Made by a program: the position numbers and the translations under genes. Shown here piece by piece: positions 51,270-60,778 of a DNA stretch of 64,000 bases. The number at the start of each line of letters is the position of its first letter. Positions within the stretch are counted from its first letter, which is position 1. Below the pieces are notes generated by a model that saw nothing but the letters and a program-made list of their open reading frames with translations, did not search any database and was not told the origin of the DNA. Source of the stretch: a bacterium UBP6_UBA1177 (GTDB taxonomy: Bacteria; UBP6; UBA1177); assembly GCA_002310995.1 (NCBI GenBank), contig DBYV01000055.1, positions 1-64,000 of the forward strand, read 5' to 3'.

Positions 51270-52463
51270 TTATATCAGTATTCCCGCTATATTGGCTGTG
51301 AGAAGGCACGCGAATGTGCCGCCGATAAGAGCTTTTATGCCGAGAGATGCGATTTCGCTTCTTCTTTCGGGGATCATCGCGCCGATTCCGCCGAGAAGGA
51401 TTGCTATAGAACCGAAGTTAGAAAATCCGCAGAGAGCGTAAATCGATATTACTGTGCTGCGTTCAGAAAGCATTGTCACGGCATCAGCATTCATTTTTGT
51501 GAGAGAACTGTAGGCTATGAACTCGTTTAAAACGGTTTTCTGGCCGAGCAAAGTGCCTACCTGTGAGGTTTCTTCCCAGGGAACGCCCATCAGAAAGGCG
51601 AGAGGCTTGAAAATCCAGCCGAGAATTTCTTCCATTGATGTGCCGAAAAGGGAGAAAAAGTAGTTGAACATAGCGACGAAGGCGATGAAGGAAACAAGCA
51701 TCGCAACAACGTTTATCGCAAGGAAAACCCCTTCGCTTGCTCCTCTTGCCGCGGCGTCGAGAACGTTTCTGTCGGTAACTTCGATTTTGATTCCGCTCTG
51801 GGAAACGGTCTGCGGTGTTCCGGTTTCGGGAACGAGGATTTTTGCCATGACTATTGCTGCCGGAGCGCTCATAACGCTTGCTGCAATCAGGTGTCCTGCA
51901 TCAATTCCCATCTGGATGTATGCGGCTAAAACTCCGCCTGCAACTGTGGCCAAACCGCCTGTCATAAGACACATGAGCTCGCTTCTCGTCATGTTTTTGA
52001 TGTAAGGTTTGACGATGAGCGGGGCTTCAGTCTGTCCGATGAAAATGTTTGCTGCCGCAGAAAGACTTTCTGCACCGCTTGTTTTAAGGAATTTTACAAA
52101 AATCCATGCGAAAATACGGACAAAAAACTGCAAAATTCCGAAGTAGTAGAGAACTGCGAAAAGTGACGAGAAAAAGATGATCGTCGGAAGGACTGAGAGG
52201 GCGAAAGAGAACTTGTCAAGCAGACCGCCGAAGACAAAGCTGGAGCCTTCGCCTGTGAAACTTGTGACTTTCGTGAAGCATTTGTTGAGAAAATCGAAAA
52301 TGGCCTTTCCCGGCGAGGTTTTGAGAACGAAAAAAGCGAAGATAAACTGGACTAGCAGGCCGTAAATTACGAGCTTGAAATCAACTTTCTTCCTGTTCTC
52401 GCTCAGGAGCCATGCTATGAGGATGAAAACTCCGATTCCTAGCAGACTGATAAACCGATACAT
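51270..52463 (-). CDS. NupC-type concentrative nucleoside transporter
   Basis: 397 residues from ATG 52463 (AGGAGG). Multiple membrane helices; the CNT core motifs ANIFIGQTEAPL, TRSELMCLMTGGLATVAGG and CGFSNFGSIAILLGGIGAM are intact. It imports nucleosides with Na+ or H+. Starts 13 bp after the ROK kinase gene and probably shares its transcript. Confidence 0.92.
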   Translation of the reverse strand: MYRFISLLGIGVFILIAWLLSENRKKVDFKLVIYGLLVQFIFAFFVLKTSPGKAIFDFLNKCFTKVTSFTGEGSSFVFGGLLDKFSFALSVLPTIIFFSSLFAVLYYFGILQFFVRIFAWIFVKFLKTSGAESLSAAANIFIGQTEAPLIVKPYIKNMTRSELMCLMTGGLATVAGGVLAAYIQMGIDAGHLIAASVMSAPAAIVMAKILVPETGTPQTVSQSGIKIEVTDRNVLDAAARGASEGVFLAINVVAMLVSFIAFVAMFNYFFSLFGTSMEEILGWIFKPLAFLMGVPWEETSQVGTLLGQKTVLNEFIAYSSLTKMNADAVTMLSERSTVISIYALCGFSNFGSIAILLGGIGAMIPERRSEIASLGIKALIGGTFACLLTANIAGILI

Positions 52464-52476
52464 TTTTCCTCCTGTT

Positions 52477-53358
52477 TTAGTCAAAAAGCAGTTCAACTGC
52501 ACCGACTGCGCCTGAATCGGTGTGCAGTGCGGCCGGAACTATTTTCACGTTTTTCGCGCTGATTGAAAACGCGAGGGATGAAACTTTTTCCCTTATCGGA
52601 TTCAAAATAAGGTCTCCCAACTGCGAAACTCCGCCTCCGACAACGATAATCTGCGGGTTGAGAAGAGTGGCGATATTTGCTAAAAATGTTCCGATTCCGT
52701 TAGTTAAATATTCAACGGCTTTTTTTGCGCCTGGATCATTTTTTTTAACGAGTTCAGAGAGTTGTGTTGTTGGAAGCCCTAAAAGCCTTTCTATCGCCGG
52801 GCCTGCGAACTTCTGCTCTAAAATCGAGCCGTCAAGCAGCTTCATCTGCCCGAATTCGCCTGCCGCGCCGTCAGCGCCGTGATATATTTTTCCGTCAATT
52901 ATTATCGCCGCGCCGATCCCCGTGCTTACTGTGATATAAAAAACGTGCCTGAAACCTTTCGCTGCGCCGAGCCTTGTTTCGGCAAGCCCTGCGACTCTCG
53001 CGTCGTTTTCGACTTTAACCGGAACATTCCAGCGTTCGTTGATCAGTTTCCGCACTTCGATATTTTTCCAGCCACTGAGATTGGGGCAGTCGTAAACAAG
53101 CCCTTTTTCGTGATTAACAGGGCCAGGAACGCCGATTCCTATTCCTGAAAGTCCATTCGGTAAAATATCAATTTCTTTGCACGATATTTCCAGAGATTTA
53201 ACGATGTTATCCATGACAATACCGACTCCGAGCGTTGCCTCTGTCGGGATTTTCGTCTTTGCTAAAACATTTCTTTCTTCGTCTTCGATTACTGTCAGGA
53301 TTTTAGTTCCGCCGAGATCAATTCCTGCATAAAAACTTTTGTTATTTGTGTTTTTCAT
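52477..53358 (-). CDS. ROK-family sugar kinase without zinc motif
   Basis: 293 residues. Phosphate loop GIDLGGTK, ENDARVAGLAE (catalytic Asp) and TVSTGIGAAIII match ROK glucokinases. The usual CxCGxxGCxE zinc motif after GHM is absent: the region reads GEFGQMKLLDGSILEQ. It may still be active, as zinc-less ROK proteins are known. The substrate is unknown; the neighbour is a nucleoside transporter, so ribo- or deoxyribo-sugars are possible. Confidence 0.88.
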   Translation of the reverse strand: MKNTNNKSFYAGIDLGGTKILTVIEDEERNVLAKTKIPTEATLGVGIVMDNIVKSLEISCKEIDILPNGLSGIGIGVPGPVNHEKGLVYDCPNLSGWKNIEVRKLINERWNVPVKVENDARVAGLAETRLGAAKGFRHVFYITVSTGIGAAIIIDGKIYHGADGAAGEFGQMKLLDGSILEQKFAGPAIERLLGLPTTQLSELVKKNDPGAKKAVEYLTNGIGTFLANIATLLNPQIIVVGGGVSQLGDLILNPIREKVSSLAFSISAKNVKIVPAALHTDSGAVGAVELLFD

Positions 53359-53506
53359 GACTTCTCCAAAAAATCAAAACCCGTTTATTATATCCGTTTT
53401 TCAATTAAAATCCATGAGTTTACCTTATGCCCCGTTGTATTTATTATCATCACTTTTGACATAATAAAAATATCGTGCTAAAAATAATAGTTTTGGGGTG
53501 CAGGTT

Positions 53507-54046
53507 ATGAAAATACTTGTTGTTTCCGATACTCACGGCGAAATGCCGCTGGACATGAAAAAGATTAGTTTTGACACCGTGATTCACGCTGGCGATATAG
53601 GTGACACCACATTTTTCGGTGTATTCGAATCAGCCGTCGGAGAAAAAAACTGTTACGCGGTTTTCGGCAATACCGATTTTGTCCTTTCGGGATACCTTCC
53701 GGAAAGTGTTTCGGCAGAAATCTGCGGCTTGAAATTTTTCATTGTCCATAATCTGACAGCCCCACACAGAATATTGCCGGCAAACGAAAGCGCGATAAAC
53801 AAAGCTAATGCTGAAATCATAGTTTTCGGCCATACCCACACGCCTCTCGTTGAAGAGCGTGATGGCAGAATTTTTATAAATCCCGGTTCTTTGGGAAAAG
53901 TCGGGCTTACCGGTCACAGATCATTTGCGACTGCCGAAACCGACGAATCAGGCAAAATTGAAGTTAAAATTTTCGATATTGATTCAAAGGGAGCAATTAT
54001 CACAAAAAAATTTAATAAAATCAACGATTTGTTTAGGGAGATTTAG
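53507..54046 (+). CDS. YfcE/MJ0936-type phosphodiesterase
   Basis: 179 residues from ATG 53507. Calcineurin-like metal ligands in order: SDTHGE, HAGDIGD, FGNTD, FVHN-type HN and FGHTHTP, then NPGSLG. A small metal-dependent phosphodiesterase. A TTGACA plus TAAAAA promoter lies near 53456-53485. Its stop is 3 bp before a kelch-like lipoprotein gene. Confidence 0.9.
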   Translation: MKILVVSDTHGEMPLDMKKISFDTVIHAGDIGDTTFFGVFESAVGEKNCYAVFGNTDFVLSGYLPESVSAEICGLKFFIVHNLTAPHRILPANESAINKANAEIIVFGHTHTPLVEERDGRIFINPGSLGKVGLTGHRSFATAETDESGKIEVKIFDIDSKGAIITKKFNKINDLFREI

Positions 54047-54049
54047 AAA

Positions 54050-55723
54050 ATGAAAAACCTGTCATGGTTAATTTTTACAGTTTTTGCACTTTTTTGCTTT
54101 GCTTCATGCGGCGGCAATGAAAATGACTTCTCTCAGGGAGATGAAAACGAAGGTGACAGCGTTGCCGTTTCACTCAGAGTTGCGCGTGACGCCGACAGCG
54201 GATGCACGGGAATGGAACTCGATTGCATCACCAAGGAACTTGCGGCTATATCGTTCCAGATAAGAAACGGAAACGGCGAACCCGTTTTTCAGAAGTCTTT
54301 TACGAGAAGCGAGATGAAAAACCTCAAGGAAATCAAAGGTATAAAAAATGCAGATAATGCAACACTTATCGTTTCGGTTTTCCTCGGATCTGATATGAAC
54401 TCACCGAAATGGCAAGGCAAAGCTACAGGATTGAAATTCGAAAAGGGAAAAACTACTTCTGTAACAATTCTCCTTTATCCGCTAGCGACTCAGCCGAAAG
54501 AAATCTCAATGCCGGAAGGACTTACAATTGCAAGATTCGGCCACAGCGCAACTGTTCTTGGTGACGGAAGAATACTTGTTGCCGGAGGATTCCCGTCATG
54601 CGGAGCAAACGGAAAATGCGTGGCAACTGAAAGTGTTGAAATAATCGACATAGAGTCCGGAATGATTGAAAACAAAACTCTCGTAAATCTTAACGAAAAA
54701 CGTGCAATGCACACAACTATAGCTTTGAACGACGGAAGCGTCCTCTTTATCGGTGGAGTTCAGGGGTTCAGCGCCACATCGCAGGAAGAAGCATTTGAAG
54801 ATTTTCCGATTCTCCCCTACTCGCAATTAAACGCCGTTAAAACAATCGAAAGATATATGCCGCCTTACCCCAAATACAATATGAAAACAAATGGTTACGG
54901 AACACCGATTGCGAATTATACCGAAAACATTCCGGCAGATATTCCTTTCATGGCTTTCCAAAGCATTCACGCAGAAAGGATTTCAGATACACAGACAGAT
55001 GTTTTCTTAGTCGGCGGAGTCGATGAAGCAGGCGTTCCCTCAAACAAAGCATACAAATTCACGATAACGGAAACTGACGGTGAGGTTTCGGTAAGCGATG
55101 CAACCGAACTTGCGGAAAGTTCCACACCGATGATTCTTCCGGCTCTTGCATACAACAACGGTTCGATTTTTGCAGTCGGCGGAAGAAACAATTCGTCAGA
55201 ATCGGCTGCATCACTCATTTCCGAGAGTGAAAGCAAAGACTTTGGAGAAAAATCAAACAACATATTTTTTACCAACAGTTTATATGCAAACGGCTCACTT
55301 TATACTTTCGGCGGCATGCCAAATGAATCAGGGAATCTCGTAAATTCCGAGCAGAACGGTATTATAAGAAAATGGGATTTTAACGGTTCTGTCGAAGCTC
55401 CGGACAACAAACTCAGGACATGGGGACAAAACGTAGCTTTTGCAGGTACCCTTTTCGATTCCGAAAGAAACTATCTCATTGTTGTCGGCGGAACAGACGC
55501 TGAAGATCTCTATCAGGTAATCAACGCAACCAACCTTGAACTTTTCGGCAGTTCTCCGACACACAAAATGTCAGATAAAAGAATAATGCCGCAACTCTCT
55601 GTCGCTCCAGCCGGACCAGCCGGAATCATAGGAGACAGACCAATACTTGTCATAACTGGTGGAACAAGTGCGCTCAACAGCACAGGTTCAGTTGCAAACT
55701 CTATAAAAATCAATATCTTATAG
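54050..55723 (+). CDS. kelch-repeat lipoprotein
   Basis: 557 residues. Lipobox FASC (Cys20) then GGNEND. Residues 45-150 form an unknown domain with CTGMELDCIT. From about 165 on, kelch-like blades appear, each with G(D/N)GxxLxxGG: LGDGRILVAGG, LNDGSVLFIGGV, VFLVGGVDE, NGSIFAVGGR and YTFGGMPNE. A surface beta-propeller, likely binding. Starts 3 bp after the phosphodiesterase. Confidence 0.85.
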   Translation: MKNLSWLIFTVFALFCFASCGGNENDFSQGDENEGDSVAVSLRVARDADSGCTGMELDCITKELAAISFQIRNGNGEPVFQKSFTRSEMKNLKEIKGIKNADNATLIVSVFLGSDMNSPKWQGKATGLKFEKGKTTSVTILLYPLATQPKEISMPEGLTIARFGHSATVLGDGRILVAGGFPSCGANGKCVATESVEIIDIESGMIENKTLVNLNEKRAMHTTIALNDGSVLFIGGVQGFSATSQEEAFEDFPILPYSQLNAVKTIERYMPPYPKYNMKTNGYGTPIANYTENIPADIPFMAFQSIHAERISDTQTDVFLVGGVDEAGVPSNKAYKFTITETDGEVSVSDATELAESSTPMILPALAYNNGSIFAVGGRNNSSESAASLISESESKDFGEKSNNIFFTNSLYANGSLYTFGGMPNESGNLVNSEQNGIIRKWDFNGSVEAPDNKLRTWGQNVAFAGTLFDSERNYLIVVGGTDAEDLYQVINATNLELFGSSPTHKMSDKRIMPQLSVAPAGPAGIIGDRPILVITGGTSALNSTGSVANSIKINIL

Positions 55724-55800
55724 TTCATCACCGCTTAAACTTGTTTTCCTCATTCTTATTCCTATAATTGTTCGGTTTATTTTTGAATCGGCAGGTATAT

Positions 55801-58800
55801 ATGAGAAACTTAATTCCTGATTTAAAGCAACTTGGTTACTTTGACACTACTTCTGACAAAAAATCCGGAGCAGTTGACGCTTCCGTTATGTTTGTTGACA
55901 TATCGGGTTTTACAAACATGACAAGACAGCTCATGTCGCGAGGAAGCGACGGTGCCGAAACGCTTTCGGTCTTCATGAACACGATATTCAATCCGCTTAT
56001 TGAGGCAGTATATAACCAGAACGGGTTTATCCTCAACTTCGCCGGAGATGCTTTTACAGCAGTTTTCAAGGGAGATAACGGCCGGCGAGCAATAACCGCG
56101 GCTCTGAACATCCGCAAGTTTTTCACCGAAAATCCCGCACTTTATCACCGAGGACAGGCTTTCAAAATTTCAGCTAAAGCCGGAATTTCAATCGGAAAAT
56201 TCAACTGGATTGCAGCAAAAGGAGAGGAAAATCTCAGGCATTTCCTCTTTTTCGGTGATGTTGTTGACGAGGCTGCAGGAGCAGAACACCACTGCACTGC
56301 AAACGACATCTGCATAAATGACAAAGTTTTCGAGATTCTCAAAAACGATTGTGTCACTCATATAAAAGAGGATGCTTGTTTTATTGACGATCTTACTGTG
56401 CCGGCAGAAAGCGTTCCGGAGCAGGTTGAGCCTAAAATCGAAGACCTTGAGATTTTTATTCCGCACACCGTTATTGAACAGGAGATCGCCGGAGAGTTCC
56501 GCGAGGTTGTATCACTTTTCATTTCCTACATAATCGCGAACGACACTACTAAAATCGAGAATATGCTTGAATATCTGGCTAGTTACGTTCAGAAATACGG
56601 TGGCTACATCAGCGGATTCGACTTCGGCGACAAAGGTGCAACACTGCTTGCGCTTTTCGGTGCGCCTGTAAGTTACGAAGACAACCTCGAACGCGCAATC
56701 GACTGTGTTGCCGAAATCAGAAAGAACTGCGATACAGAGCTCAGAAGCGGTATCACGCAGGGTGTTGTTTATGCCGGATTCGTCGGCAGTCCGAAACGTG
56801 CGGCATACACCGCTTTGGGCGACAACGTAAACCTTTCTGCCAGAGTCATGATGAAAGCTCCTTACGGTGCCGACTGGATTGCAGGAAAGGCTGCCGAAAA
56901 AGCAAAAAGCGTCTTTGAACTCGAAAGCAAAGGTGATTTCGCTTTCAAAGGAATCGATGTTCCGGTAGAAGTTTTTGAAATAAAAGGGCACCTTAAAATC
57001 GAAGAGGAAATATCTTTTTCGACAGCTTTTACAGGCAGAACAGAAGAACTCAAAATACTTTTTGACACCCGCGACAAATGCCGCGAAACCGGCAGACTTC
57101 ACTGCTCGACAATCTACGGTGAAGCCGGCATAGGGAAATCGCGTCTGATTTACGAAGTTAGAAAGAATTCAACTAATGATTTCAGAGTATTAACTTTAAA
57201 GACAGACACTATACTCCGTCAGTCCCTGAATATGTTCACGAACTTTTTCCAGACGCTTTTCAACCAGAATGAAAATGTTTCCGTTAACGAAAATCATGCC
57301 GCTTTCGAAAAGATGTGGACATCATTGTCGGCTGAAATCATAAATAAAAAAGAGGCTTTTGAAGCTTCGAAATCATATATCGCCGCTCTTGCCGGAATTT
57401 TCTGGGAAGGTTCTGTATACGATATTCTTGACGCTAAGAGCAGATATGAAAACACCATTTACGCAGTTTGCGATTTCTTTGCGGCAATAGCAGAAACAAG
57501 ACCGCTCATGCTCGTTCTTGACGACATGCATGCAGCAGACAGCGATTCACTCGCAATTGTCAGAGCTTTGGTAAAGGCTCTTGATGAATATCCGGTTGCT
57601 CTTTACATAATGTCAAGACTCAACGACGACGGTACAAAACCCGAAATTCTTACTACAACAGATGACCGTTTCCACGATATTGTTATCGACAAAATGCAGA
57701 AAAGCGACATTCCGATGATGGTTAAAAACGTCCTCGGCGAAAAAGGAAACCGCGAACTCAACGACTTCGTTTTCTCGCGTACTGACGGCAACCCGTTCTT
57801 TATCGAACAGCTCGTTCTCTTCATGAAGGACAAAAAATACATCCAGAATACCGGCAAGTGCTATGCTCTCACAAGCAACAAGACCGAAGTTCCGAGCGGC
57901 GTCAACTCACTTCTTGTCAGTCGTCTTGACAGGCTTTCACAGCACTTGAAAGACCTGGTATTCCGCGCTTCCGTTCTCGGTAACAACATAGACCTTCTCG
58001 TTTTGAACGACATCGCTCAGGAGCAGGACAAAAACAACATTCCCAACCTGCTCAAAGAAGGTGTTGACGAACTTGTCTGGAACGAAGCATCTTCCCTGCT
58101 CTACTCGTTCAGACATGCTCTTCTGCGCGATGCGGCCTACTCGATGCAGCTTAAAGCGCGCCTCAAAGAGATTCACAAAAAGGTAGCAAACGCTATCGAA
58201 AAGAACTATAAGGATGAAGAAAAATTCTTTTCCACTCTCGCTTTCCACTACGAAAAAGCCGAAGATACAGAAAAAGAAATTGTATATCTTAAAAAAGCCG
58301 CTGACTATGCAAAAGCACAGTATCACAATCAGGAAGCTGAAAAGATGTACGAAAAGCTTCTTGGTCTTCTCAAAGATGACGTAGAGATCATCAAAGTCGA
58401 CCACAGTCTGGCTACTGTCTACCGAATTGAAGGAAAATGGGATCTTACAGAAAAATTATTCAAAGAGAGCCTTGAACGTTCACAGAATATCGGAAACAAG
58501 CTCCTCATTGCTACAAGTATGAAGGAACTTGCCAACATGATGCTTCAGAAAGGGCGTTACGATGAGGCAAACCCGCTCCTCGATGAAGCCGAAACATTTT
58601 ATAACGAACTCAATGACATCAAAGGCAAATGCGATGTTGAAGGTTTCCGCGGACTTATTCACTACTACAAAGGTGAACTTGATGATGCGGTCGAGCACTT
58701 CACCGAGAAACTCCGTCTTGCCGAAATTATTGACGACAAATCTGCAAAAGCACTTTCCTACAGATATATGGGCGGTGTTGCATACTACCGCGGCGACTAT

Positions 58801-59598
58801 CAGAAAGCCCTGCAACACTACAAAAACCAGTTGAAAATTTCGAAAGAGATCGAAAACCTGCTTGACATTGCAGTTGCAGACAACAATATAGGTCTCGTCT
58901 ACTCATACATCAATGACTTCAAAAACGCTGCAAAGTTCTATCGTAGAGCGCTTGAAACCTATAAAAAAGTCGGCATCAAGCAGTATATATGCTACACCTC
59001 GAACAATCTGGGAGAGCTTAAATATTGGATCGGCGAATACGACGAAGCCAAATCGCTTATCGAAGATCAGCTTGCTATCGCTACTGAACTCGGAATCCGC
59101 CGCCATGTCGCCCTTGCACACCTCATTCTGGGTAACATTGCGAAAAAAGAAGGAAATTTTGACAAATCAGAGGAGCACTACCTTCAGGCGATATCCATAG
59201 CAAAAGAGCTCAACGCCAGCAACATCCTGTGTGAATTCATGTTTGAATACGCCGACCTTCTTTTCCGCACAAAAAAATACGACAAGGCATTCGAACTTAG
59301 CTTGGAAGCAGGAAAAATCATTGAAGAAGTCGACCGCAATGATCTGCAGTTCAAGAACAGGCTTTTCCAGTGCAAACTGACATCTTTAAAAGATCCGGAG
59401 AAAGCTGTAAAAATGATTAAAGATATGATGACAGATGATCTTGAAGGCGAAAGCCTTGCTGCTGTCAACGTAGGTCTATTCAATCTGACTCATGAAGAAC
59501 AATACCGAGACAAAGCAATCAAAGTAATCAGCTCCCTTTACGAAACAGCTCCGAAAATACTCTACAAAGAAACTCTGGAGTATTTGAGAACAAAATAA
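55801..59598 (+). CDS. two-domain adenylyl cyclase with AAA ATPase and TPR repeats
   Basis: 1265 residues from ATG 55801. Two class III cyclase-like domains come first: the first has FVDISGFTNM (Asp33) and FAGDAFTAVF (about 80-90); the second has YTALGDNVNLSARVM (337-351) but lacks the N-terminal metal Asp. Together they could form one heterodimer-like active site, as in vertebrate soluble adenylyl cyclase. An ATPase with GEAGIGKSRL (440-449) and VLDDMHAADSDS follows, then more than six TPR units to the end. Likely cAMP maker or ligand-sensing hub. Confidence 0.88.
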   Translation: MRNLIPDLKQLGYFDTTSDKKSGAVDASVMFVDISGFTNMTRQLMSRGSDGAETLSVFMNTIFNPLIEAVYNQNGFILNFAGDAFTAVFKGDNGRRAITAALNIRKFFTENPALYHRGQAFKISAKAGISIGKFNWIAAKGEENLRHFLFFGDVVDEAAGAEHHCTANDICINDKVFEILKNDCVTHIKEDACFIDDLTVPAESVPEQVEPKIEDLEIFIPHTVIEQEIAGEFREVVSLFISYIIANDTTKIENMLEYLASYVQKYGGYISGFDFGDKGATLLALFGAPVSYEDNLERAIDCVAEIRKNCDTELRSGITQGVVYAGFVGSPKRAAYTALGDNVNLSARVMMKAPYGADWIAGKAAEKAKSVFELESKGDFAFKGIDVPVEVFEIKGHLKIEEEISFSTAFTGRTEELKILFDTRDKCRETGRLHCSTIYGEAGIGKSRLIYEVRKNSTNDFRVLTLKTDTILRQSLNMFTNFFQTLFNQNENVSVNENHAAFEKMWTSLSAEIINKKEAFEASKSYIAALAGIFWEGSVYDILDAKSRYENTIYAVCDFFAAIAETRPLMLVLDDMHAADSDSLAIVRALVKALDEYPVALYIMSRLNDDGTKPEILTTTDDRFHDIVIDKMQKSDIPMMVKNVLGEKGNRELNDFVFSRTDGNPFFIEQLVLFMKDKKYIQNTGKCYALTSNKTEVPSGVNSLLVSRLDRLSQHLKDLVFRASVLGNNIDLLVLNDIAQEQDKNNIPNLLKEGVDELVWNEASSLLYSFRHALLRDAAYSMQLKARLKEIHKKVANAIEKNYKDEEKFFSTLAFHYEKAEDTEKEIVYLKKAADYAKAQYHNQEAEKMYEKLLGLLKDDVEIIKVDHSLATVYRIEGKWDLTEKLFKESLERSQNIGNKLLIATSMKELANMMLQKGRYDEANPLLDEAETFYNELNDIKGKCDVEGFRGLIHYYKGELDDAVEHFTEKLRLAEIIDDKSAKALSYRYMGGVAYYRGDYQKALQHYKNQLKISKEIENLLDIAVADNNIGLVYSYINDFKNAAKFYRRALETYKKVGIKQYICYTSNNLGELKYWIGEYDEAKSLIEDQLAIATELGIRRHVALAHLILGNIAKKEGNFDKSEEHYLQAISIAKELNASNILCEFMFEYADLLFRTKKYDKAFELSLEAGKIIEEVDRNDLQFKNRLFQCKLTSLKDPEKAVKMIKDMMTDDLEGESLAAVNVGLFNLTHEEQYRDKAIKVISSLYETAPKILYKETLEYLRTK

Positions 59599-59629
59599 GC
59601 TACACAGCTGATTTCATTAAACAAACATG

Positions 59630-59657
59630 GTACGAATCTATACAGCCGTACTTTTTT
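59630..59657 (+). terminator. terminator after the cyclase gene
   Basis: GTACG (59630-59634) and CGTAC (59647-59651) followed by T6. The stem is short; it reaches the stop region of the convergent DegT gene. Confidence 0.5.
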
Positions 59658-60778
59658 CAGATATTTTTTGCAAAGAATTCCTTTATTTTTTCAGAAACAA
59701 AAGCGACTTCTTCAGCACTTAAATGTTCGCCTATCGGAAGTGAAAGAAGTGAGTGAGATTCTCTGACCGCGCGGTAATCACGGCAATAGTTCATATGATT
59801 TGCAAACGCCGGCTGTTCAGGAAGCGAAAGCGGATAGTGGATTCCAGTTTCAATGCCGCAATTTTTTAAATATTCCCGCAGGTTATCCCGTTTTCCAGTT
59901 TTAATTACAAAAAGGTGCCACGCATCAAGGGTTTCAGGATAAAATTTCGGAAGAACGATTTCTTCAATGCCTGAAAGCTGCTCTATATAACTTTTTGCGA
60001 CACAGTTTCTTGCTGCAACCCACTCGTCCAGATGTTTCAGTTTGACATTGAGAATAGCCGCCTGAATGGTATCCATTCTTGAATTTATTCCGGCAAATTC
60101 GTGGAAATATTTCAACGATCTTCCGTGGTTACAGAACATTTTCGCTTTTTTGGCCTTTTCTTCATCATTAAGAAGAATCGCTCCGGCGTCCCCAGCCGCC
60201 CCCAGAACTTTTCCGGGATAAAAACTGAAACCTGCTCCGTCGGCGAGACTTCCTGCTTTTTTTCTGCGATAGATTGCGCCGTGAGCCTGAGCAGCATCCT
60301 CGAAAAGTTTCAGATCGTGCTTTTCGGCGATTTTTTTAAGCGGATCCATATCAGCCGGATGTCCGTAAAGATGGACTGCAATAATTGCTGAAGTATTCGG
60401 ATTTATTAAAGATTCCACACTTTCAGGCGAAATCGTGAAATCTTCTTTTATGTCTGCGAAAACAGGCTTAAGACCGTTGGAAACAACTGCTTCGGCTGTC
60501 GCGATGAAAGTATTTGCCGGAAGGATCACTTCGCTTCCTTTAGGTAAATCATAAACTTTCAAAAGAGCCGTCAGCGCGTCAGTTCCGTTTCCGCAGGAAA
60601 TACAATGAGTTACGCCGCAATAATTTGTAAAACTCTCTTCGAATTTTTCAACTTCCGCGCCTTTAATAAAAGAAGCATTGGCAAAAACCGCCTGAACCGC
60701 GCTGTCGATTTCATTTTTAAGCAGAGAATACTGTTTCTTCAGGTCTAAAAATTTAACTTCCATTGTTTTTTCACGCAT
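59657..60778 (-). CDS. DegT/DnrJ/EryC1-family sugar aminotransferase
   Basis: 373 residues. The PLP fold is marked by CGNGTDALTALL, the FEDAAQAHGA Asp region and the catalytic Lys in SFYPGKVLGAAGDAGAI. It probably aminates a nucleotide-linked ketosugar for a surface polysaccharide. The ATG overlaps the DUF1846 stop by eight bases; an alternative start is 60763. No other sugar-biosynthesis gene is adjacent. Confidence 0.9.
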   Translation of the reverse strand: MREKTMEVKFLDLKKQYSLLKNEIDSAVQAVFANASFIKGAEVEKFEESFTNYCGVTHCISCGNGTDALTALLKVYDLPKGSEVILPANTFIATAEAVVSNGLKPVFADIKEDFTISPESVESLINPNTSAIIAVHLYGHPADMDPLKKIAEKHDLKLFEDAAQAHGAIYRRKKAGSLADGAGFSFYPGKVLGAAGDAGAILLNDEEKAKKAKMFCNHGRSLKYFHEFAGINSRMDTIQAAILNVKLKHLDEWVAARNCVAKSYIEQLSGIEEIVLPKFYPETLDAWHLFVIKTGKRDNLREYLKNCGIETGIHYPLSLPEQPAFANHMNYCRDYRAVRESHSLLSLPIGEHLSAEEVAFVSEKIKEFFAKNI

